Positions 59,058 through 64,000 of a stretch of DNA of 64,000 nt are shown here, in pieces (within the stretch, counting starts at the first letter, position 1; every line of letters begins with the position of its first letter). The translations under genes and the position numbers were made by a program. Source of the DNA: Sulfotelmatobacter sp049792875 (GTDB lineage Bacteria > Acidobacteriota > Terriglobia > Terriglobales > Acidobacteriaceae); NCBI GenBank assembly GCA_049792875.1, contig JBARBI010000122.1:27604-91603 (forward strand). The letters run 5' to 3'. The notes under the pieces were generated by a model that saw only the letters and a list, made by a program, of their open reading frames with translations, did no database searches and had not been told where the DNA came from.

Positions 59058-59090
59058 CCACAGAGGGCACTGAGGAGCACAGAGGAAAAA
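59058..59090 (+). repeat. short CACAGAGG-type tandem repeat
   Basis: Three units, CCACAGAGGG, CACTGAGGAG and CACAGAGGAA, run in tandem at 10-base steps. Units of this kind occur between genes in many environmental bacteria. They lie in the divergent gap between hemE and the cytochrome gene at 59113. Confidence 0.45.
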
Positions 59091-59112
59091 CTTGAGCTTG
59101 TAGAATCACCAC

Positions 59113-60447
59113 ATGGGCTATAGGGCTTTCAGCACGCTGGCGATTGCCGGGTTGGCGGTCTGCCTGGGCGGCGCTGGCTTCCAGAAAACCGGAGCGGGTG
59201 CGCCGCCCACCTTTTATAGGGACGTGCTGCCGATCCTGCAGGACCACTGCCAGAGTTGCCATCGGGCCGGCGAAGTCGCGCCCATGCCACTGGTGACGTA
59301 CGAACAGACTCGGCCGTGGGCGGGGGCGATGGGGCATGCGGTCGAAATGAGGATGATGCCGCCGTGGTTTGCGGATCCGCGATACGGCCATTTTTTTAAC
59401 GATACTTCCTTGACCGAACAGGAGATCGCGACGATTTCGGCGTGGTCTGGGGCCGGGGCGTCTGCGGGAGATCCGCGCGACGCGCCTCCTCCACGAAAAT
59501 GGGCCGAGGGCTGGAACATCCCGCAGCCGGATCTCGTGATGAGGATGCCCAAGGCGGTGCCGATTCCGGCGCGAGGCGAGGTTGAGTACACGTACGAGAT
59601 TGTGCCCACGCACTTTGCGGAGGATCGGTGGGTGCAGATGTCGGAGTTTCGGCCGGGAAGTCCGGCGCATGTGCATCACGCGGTGGTTTATATTCGCCCG
59701 CCGGACTCGTCGTGGCTGCGACACGCGCCGGTTGGGGAGCCGTTCACGGCGTCGACGTTGAACGATCCGCTGGAACGGCGCGAGGCGCACGAGACGACCA
59801 GCGATCTGCTGCTGGTGTATGCGCCGGGCAGTTCGCCGGATGAGTGGCCGGAGGGGATGGCGAAGTTAGTGCCGGCGGGATCGGACCTCGTGTTTCAGAT
59901 GCACTACACGACCAACGGATCAGCCGATCAGGATCAGACCAGGATTGGGCTGGTGTTTGCGAAAACGCCGCCGAAACAGAAGGTGATCACGCTGCAGTTG
60001 AATAATCATGCGCTGATCATTCCGCCCGGGGCGGATGATTTTCGGGCGGAAGTGCAGGGCACGCTTCCCAACGACGCCACATTGCTGAGTTTGTTCCCCC
60101 ACATGCATCTGCGAGGAAAGCGGTTCGAGTACGACATTGTGCGTGATGACGGCAGTGTGGACGTGTTGCTGCGGGTGAACTATCACTTTCATTGGCAGTT
60201 GAGTTACCGGCTAGCCGAGCCACGGCCGCTGAAGGCGGGGACGCGGCTGCGGGCGATTGCCTGGTATGACAATTCGAAAAACAATCCCCACAATCCGGAC
60301 CCCGAGAAGACAGTGACGTGGGGCGATCAGACTTCCGATGAGATGATGGTGGGATTCTTTGATGTAGCGGTGGCGGCAGGGATGGATAAGTGGAAATTTT
60401 TTGTTCGGCACGGGGAGGCGACGCCCGGGGATGAGCAGAAACACTAG
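59113..60447 (+). CDS. c-type cytochrome fused to copper type II monooxygenase-like domain
   Basis: A 444-residue exported protein. A signal peptide (1-22) is followed by a cytochrome c domain with CQSCH (C46, C49, H50) and MPPWFADP. Then comes a two-part PHM/DBM-like fold (about 140-430) with possible copper ligands in HVHHAVVYIRP, FQMHYTTNG and FPHMHLRGKRFEYD. Such fusions are common in Acidobacteria and Planctomycetes, and the reaction is not known. The redox link between haem and copper is plausible, but the substrate is not. It stands alone, divergent from hemE. Confidence 0.8.
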   Translation: MGYRAFSTLAIAGLAVCLGGAGFQKTGAGAPPTFYRDVLPILQDHCQSCHRAGEVAPMPLVTYEQTRPWAGAMGHAVEMRMMPPWFADPRYGHFFNDTSLTEQEIATISAWSGAGASAGDPRDAPPPRKWAEGWNIPQPDLVMRMPKAVPIPARGEVEYTYEIVPTHFAEDRWVQMSEFRPGSPAHVHHAVVYIRPPDSSWLRHAPVGEPFTASTLNDPLERREAHETTSDLLLVYAPGSSPDEWPEGMAKLVPAGSDLVFQMHYTTNGSADQDQTRIGLVFAKTPPKQKVITLQLNNHALIIPPGADDFRAEVQGTLPNDATLLSLFPHMHLRGKRFEYDIVRDDGSVDVLLRVNYHFHWQLSYRLAEPRPLKAGTRLRAIAWYDNSKNNPHNPDPEKTVTWGDQTSDEMMVGFFDVAVAAGMDKWKFFVRHGEATPGDEQKH

Positions 60448-60525
60448 GGCATGTTCCTCTGCGGCTGCATTCCGTACCTCCTGTCAGGTCGCTTGCGATT
60501 GCGGGTTATCCTCTGTAACACTTGA

Positions 60526-62379
60526 GTGGGTCCACACCAATTGAGCGCTATTTCCACGCCAACCATCCCAGAAGAACCGAATCGTGTGCCACAACGGCTG
60601 CGCATGGCGTCGTATTGGGCGTTAGCGGTTGTGTTCGCGGCGGTGTATTTCGGGGCGCTCTTCTCCCCCGCTTTGCTTGACGATGCCGACAGCACGCATG
60701 CAGAAGCGGCGCGCGAGATGTTCGTGAGTGGGGATTACGTCACCCTCCACGTGAACGGCGTGCGCTATCTGGAGAAGGCGCCGTTGCCCTACTGGCTGGT
60801 GGCGATCTGTTATCACATTTTTGGAGTGAATGAGTTCGCCTCGCGGCTGCCGATGGCAGTGTCGGTGTTGTTACTCGGGGTGCTGGCCGTGGTTTGGGGG
60901 CGGCGTGCCTTCGGAGAACGGGCAGGAATTTACGCCGGCGTATTCGTGTACACGGCTGCGGGTGTGTTTTTGTTTACGCGCATTCTGATCCCCGATGTTC
61001 TGCTCAGTTTATTGATCGCGGCGTCACTGTATTTCTTTTTGACTGCTCTGGAGCAGAACGGACTCGCGTGGCGCTGGTATGCGGGATACACGTGCATGGC
61101 TCTCGGAGTTCTCACCAAGGGACTGATTGCGCTAGCATTCCCCGGCGGGGCAGCGTTTTTGTACCTCGCACTGACCGGCGAATGGCGGCGTTGGCGTGAG
61201 TTCCGGTTGGCGTCTGGATTAGCGCTATTTCTGCTGATTGCTGCGCCGTGGCACATTCTGGCAGGGCTGCGAAACACGGGCGGCCAGGGCGGCCATGGGT
61301 TCTTCTGGTTTTATTTCGTCAACGAACATTTTTTGAGGTTTCTGGGGAAGCGGTACCCACGGGACTACAACAAGCTGCCGTGGGCGCTGTATTGGTCGCT
61401 GCATCTAGTGTGGTTGTTTCCATGGAGCTTGTATCTGCCGGCGGCGATCGCCACCGGCATCGACGAACGCCGACGGTGGCGCCGAAGGGACTTTGGGGGG
61501 CGGACCCGCTGGTTGTGCTGGATCCTGGCGGGACTCGTGCTGGCCTTTTTCGCGATCTCGACCAACCAGGAGTACTACACGTTTCCGGCATATTTCCCCC
61601 TGCTCATGCTGCTGGCGGATGGAATGACGCGATGTGAATTGAGCGATTGCGTTCTGGGAGTGCGCAAGGGATGGCTCAGGATCTCGGCGGGAGCGCTGGC
61701 TGTCGTGGGGTTCGCCGTGAGTGTGACACTGCTGACGCTTCTGTGGCAGTCGCGGCATCTGCCGTTTGAGCCCGACATTGGCAATGTGCTGGCGACGCAC
61801 AATATGGATACGGACACGCTTTCCACGTCGCACATGCTGGACTTGAGCTATGCGTCGTTTGCGGCGTTGCGGTTGCCGGCTGGTTTGGCCGCGGTGACGT
61901 TGATGATCGCTCCGCTGCTGTCGTTTCTCCTGCGAATCTGGCGGCGACACTATGCTGCGACGTGGACGATGGCGGCGGGGATGGCTGTCTTCCTCGTGGC
62001 GGCGCATATTGCGCTGGGACGGTTTGGGCCGTATCTGTCGTCGAAGGATCTGGCTCGCGAGATTGCGGCGCGGGCGCGTCCCGAGGATCGAGTGATGATT
62101 TACGGGGATCAGGCCTTTGGGTCGTCGTTGCTGTTCTATCTGCAGCGGCCTGTGGAACTGGTGGAAGGGCGGACGACCTCGATGTGGTTTGGGTCGACGT
62201 TCCCGGACGCTCCGAAAATCTATTTGAGCGATGCGGATCTAGTGCGCGATTGGGCGGGGCAGGAGCGGGTGTTTTTGTTTGTGCCGGCGCATCTGAAAGC
62301 CAAGGTGGATGCGCTCGTGCCGAGTAAGTCCGTGGTAGCGGAGATCTCGGGGAAATACGTTTACAGCAATCGGCCCTGA
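60526..62379 (+). CDS. ArnT-like glycosyltransferase, family 39
   Basis: A 617-residue membrane enzyme with about twelve helices. The first loop carries DDADSTHAEAAREMF, the acid motif of the GT39/ArnT group, and is followed by GVRYLEKAPLPYWL, KGLIALAFPGGAAF and FSTNQEYYTFP-like SIFAISTNQEYYTF. It transfers a sugar from a lipid carrier to a surface lipid or protein; the substrate is unknown. The GTG at 60526 and the TTG at 60541 are both possible starts. No lipid A operon is near. Confidence 0.88.
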   Translation: MGPHQLSAISTPTIPEEPNRVPQRLRMASYWALAVVFAAVYFGALFSPALLDDADSTHAEAAREMFVSGDYVTLHVNGVRYLEKAPLPYWLVAICYHIFGVNEFASRLPMAVSVLLLGVLAVVWGRRAFGERAGIYAGVFVYTAAGVFLFTRILIPDVLLSLLIAASLYFFLTALEQNGLAWRWYAGYTCMALGVLTKGLIALAFPGGAAFLYLALTGEWRRWREFRLASGLALFLLIAAPWHILAGLRNTGGQGGHGFFWFYFVNEHFLRFLGKRYPRDYNKLPWALYWSLHLVWLFPWSLYLPAAIATGIDERRRWRRRDFGGRTRWLCWILAGLVLAFFAISTNQEYYTFPAYFPLLMLLADGMTRCELSDCVLGVRKGWLRISAGALAVVGFAVSVTLLTLLWQSRHLPFEPDIGNVLATHNMDTDTLSTSHMLDLSYASFAALRLPAGLAAVTLMIAPLLSFLLRIWRRHYAATWTMAAGMAVFLVAAHIALGRFGPYLSSKDLAREIAARARPEDRVMIYGDQAFGSSLLFYLQRPVELVEGRTTSMWFGSTFPDAPKIYLSDADLVRDWAGQERVFLFVPAHLKAKVDALVPSKSVVAEISGKYVYSNRP

Positions 62380-62512
62380 TGTACTTCGTGCAGGCTGCTA
62401 CACTCTTGGTGCTGACCGCAAAAATCTTCGACCGCCGAGGCCGCCAAAAAAGGGCGCGCCAAGATCGTGGAGACTACTGCCGGGCTACAAACTAAGGGAG
62501 GGACAGGAACCG

Positions 62513-63676
62513 ATGAACTCGAAGCGGATGGAAGTTTTGGCTGTCGTGGCTTTTTTCTTGGTCTCCGGCGTTGTGATTGCCGTGGCGAAAGTGCAGTCGA
62601 GCGGGACTCCGCACACGTCACCTGCCGCCCAGGCCGCCACGAACTTGCCGGGAGCCAAGAAGGCTGAGGAACAGTTCAAAAACATCCAGGTACTCAAGGG
62701 AATTCCGGCGGAACAGATCTTTCCCACGATGCAATTCATCACGGCATCCCTGGGGGTGGAGTGCGAGTTCTGCCACGTGCAGGGTGCGTTCGAAAAGGAC
62801 GACAAGAAAAATAAGCAGACTGCGCGCAAGATGATCGAGATGATGTTTGCGATCAACAAGGACAACTTCGACGGGCACCGCGCGGTCACATGCAATTCGT
62901 GCCACCGCGGCAACGCCGAGCCCCTGGCGATCCCGACCGTAATGACCGAGGAACCCAAAGAACTGATTGTCGGACCAAAGCCAGTGGAAGGAAAGGAAAG
63001 CGCAGGACCACCGCCCGACCAACTGCTCGACAAATATGTGCAGGCCGTCGGCGGAGTGGCTGCGATGGACAAGGTCACGAGCCGCGTTATGAAGGGAACC
63101 ATCGATTTTGGCGGAAAGTCGCTGCCGATCGATATCTATTCCAAGGACCCGGAAGAGCGAATTTCGTTCACCCACATGCCGGAGGGAGACAGCGTTACCG
63201 CATTTAATGGGCATGAAGGATGGTTGGGCACGCCGGGGCGTCCGTTGCGCGAGATGCACGGCAGCGATCTGGATGGGGCATCGATTGACGCGGATCTGCA
63301 CCTGGCTACGCATTTAAAGGCCATGTTCAGCGAGATGCGCGTCGAGGGGACGGAAAAGATCGGCGATCACGAAGCATACGTCATCGTGGGCCAACGCGAG
63401 GGAAAACCTCCCATGCGGTTGTACTTTGACCAGCAGACGGGATTACTGCTGCGACTGGTGCGCTTCGGAGAGACCGCGCTGGGATGGCTCCCGACGCAGA
63501 TCGACTACGCGGATTACCGGGATACGAACGGAGTGAAGATTCCATACCGCTGGACGCTGGCGCGGCCGAGCGGGCGGTTTACGATCCAGGTCAGCGATGT
63601 GAAGCAGAACGTTCCGGTGGATGACGCGAAGTTTGTGAAGCCGGCAGCGGAGGAACCGAAGGGGCCAGCGAAATAG
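62513..63676 (+). CDS. dihaem c-type cytochrome, reaction-centre-subunit type, with C-terminal domain
   Basis: A 387-residue protein. A membrane anchor or signal (about 7-25) is followed by a domain with two CxxCH sites, CEFCH (C84, C87, H88) and CNSCH (C127, C130, H131), and Met residues (M73, M108) as possible axial ligands. It resembles half of the tetrahaem subunit of photosynthetic reaction centres, and this type is frequent in non-photosynthetic Acidobacteria. Residues about 170-370 resemble outer-membrane lipoprotein-sorting-type beta proteins (YSKDPEERISFTHMPEGDSV). The function is unknown, but electron transfer at the outer side of the membrane is likely. Confidence 0.85.
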   Translation: MNSKRMEVLAVVAFFLVSGVVIAVAKVQSSGTPHTSPAAQAATNLPGAKKAEEQFKNIQVLKGIPAEQIFPTMQFITASLGVECEFCHVQGAFEKDDKKNKQTARKMIEMMFAINKDNFDGHRAVTCNSCHRGNAEPLAIPTVMTEEPKELIVGPKPVEGKESAGPPPDQLLDKYVQAVGGVAAMDKVTSRVMKGTIDFGGKSLPIDIYSKDPEERISFTHMPEGDSVTAFNGHEGWLGTPGRPLREMHGSDLDGASIDADLHLATHLKAMFSEMRVEGTEKIGDHEAYVIVGQREGKPPMRLYFDQQTGLLLRLVRFGETALGWLPTQIDYADYRDTNGVKIPYRWTLARPSGRFTIQVSDVKQNVPVDDAKFVKPAAEEPKGPAK

Positions 63677-64000
63677 CGCGGAACTGATCCCAAGCTGGAA
63701 GTTGGCTGTGGTTTCGAATTATCGCTAGGGATGATCACTCTTGAACCGCCTGCTCATTTCATTCGTGCTACTCGGGACGCAATTCTCGCCCCCGTTCGGG
63801 AAGCCCGTCTCAGGCCTACCTCCACGTCGGATGTAACTGGACGTCCAATTCAAGTCCCTAACCGATTCAATAACAAAACCTGATAGGCACGATAAATAGT
63901 TTCGATTTCCGGGAAGCCACCGCCGAACGTTACAGTGAGGCGTTCTTGGATCATGATGCTCGTCAGCGTGGAAGGAGGAAAAGAGCGCGGGGATGAGGCT
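63677..64000. other. gene-free right end of window
   Basis: No complete gene is seen in these 324 bases. GGAGG at 63974-63978 is followed by an ATG at 63993, so a gene may begin there and run off the edge. No hairpin or repeat is evident. Confidence 0.4.

Overview
The window is about 64 kb of high-GC bacterial chromosome with long convergent and divergent operons and no insertion sequence, prophage, tRNA, rRNA or CRISPR array that I can recognise. The gene content points to an acidobacterium of the Terriglobia type (Koribacter or Sulfotelmatobacter-like). The signs are a serine/threonine kinase fused to TolB-like and TPR domains, a large VPS10/BNR repeat protein, a choice-of-anchor D repeat protein, a hopanoid-associated glycosyltransferase, a reaction-centre-type dihaem cytochrome, and plant-polymer enzymes. 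This placement is inferred from gene families, not from a marker gene.

Layout. 1-9.3 kb: the start of glgC running off the left edge, an NlpC/P60-like secreted hydrolase, a PilZ protein, two small proteins, the kinase-TPR protein and the VPS10/BNR protein. 9.5-14.2 kb: a second copy of one small protein family, then a leftward operon of porin, short PstS-like binding protein, histidine kinase and OmpR-type regulator. 14.6-20.9 kb: a GH78 alpha-L-rhamnosidase, HpnB and a repeat-domain surface protein. 21.2-28.2 kb: a tightly coupled leftward operon of ECF sigma factor, anti-sigma/FecR/DUF3352-like fusion, and two ABC ATPase-permease pairs. The last permease carries an inserted BamE/SmpA-like domain.

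28.4-37.7 kb holds a hexuronate catabolic cluster: KDG kinase, KDPG aldolase, an SDR oxidoreductase, ManD-type mannonate dehydratase, two hexuronate-type MFS transporters, a NagB-family deaminase and UxaC. Together these can take glucuronate to pyruvate and glyceraldehyde-3-phosphate, with an SDR and an enolase-superfamily enzyme standing where UxuB and UxuA are used in enteric bacteria. A glucuronoyl-esterase-like (CE15) protein at 45-47 kb could supply glucuronate.

37.8-44.6 kb: two MacB/FtsX-type permeases without an ATPase, then a BlaI repressor, an M56 (BlaR1-like) membrane protease and a DegP/HtrA protease. The same palindrome (AACTAA-N4-TTAGTT) lies before blaI and before htrA, which suggests one small regulon. 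44.6-64 kb: a small cytochrome c, a probable glycoside-hydrolase remnant, the CE15 protein, an S9 peptidase, membrane glycosyltransferase-like proteins, a CPBP protease, RecQ, a B12-binding radical SAM protein with hairpins over its ribosome site, HemG/HemY and HemE, a cytochrome/copper-monooxygenase-like protein, an ArnT-like GT39 and a reaction-centre-type cytochrome. Several gaps carry short palindromic interspersed repeats. One roughly 30-bp family occurs at both 39.1 and 57.9 kb.
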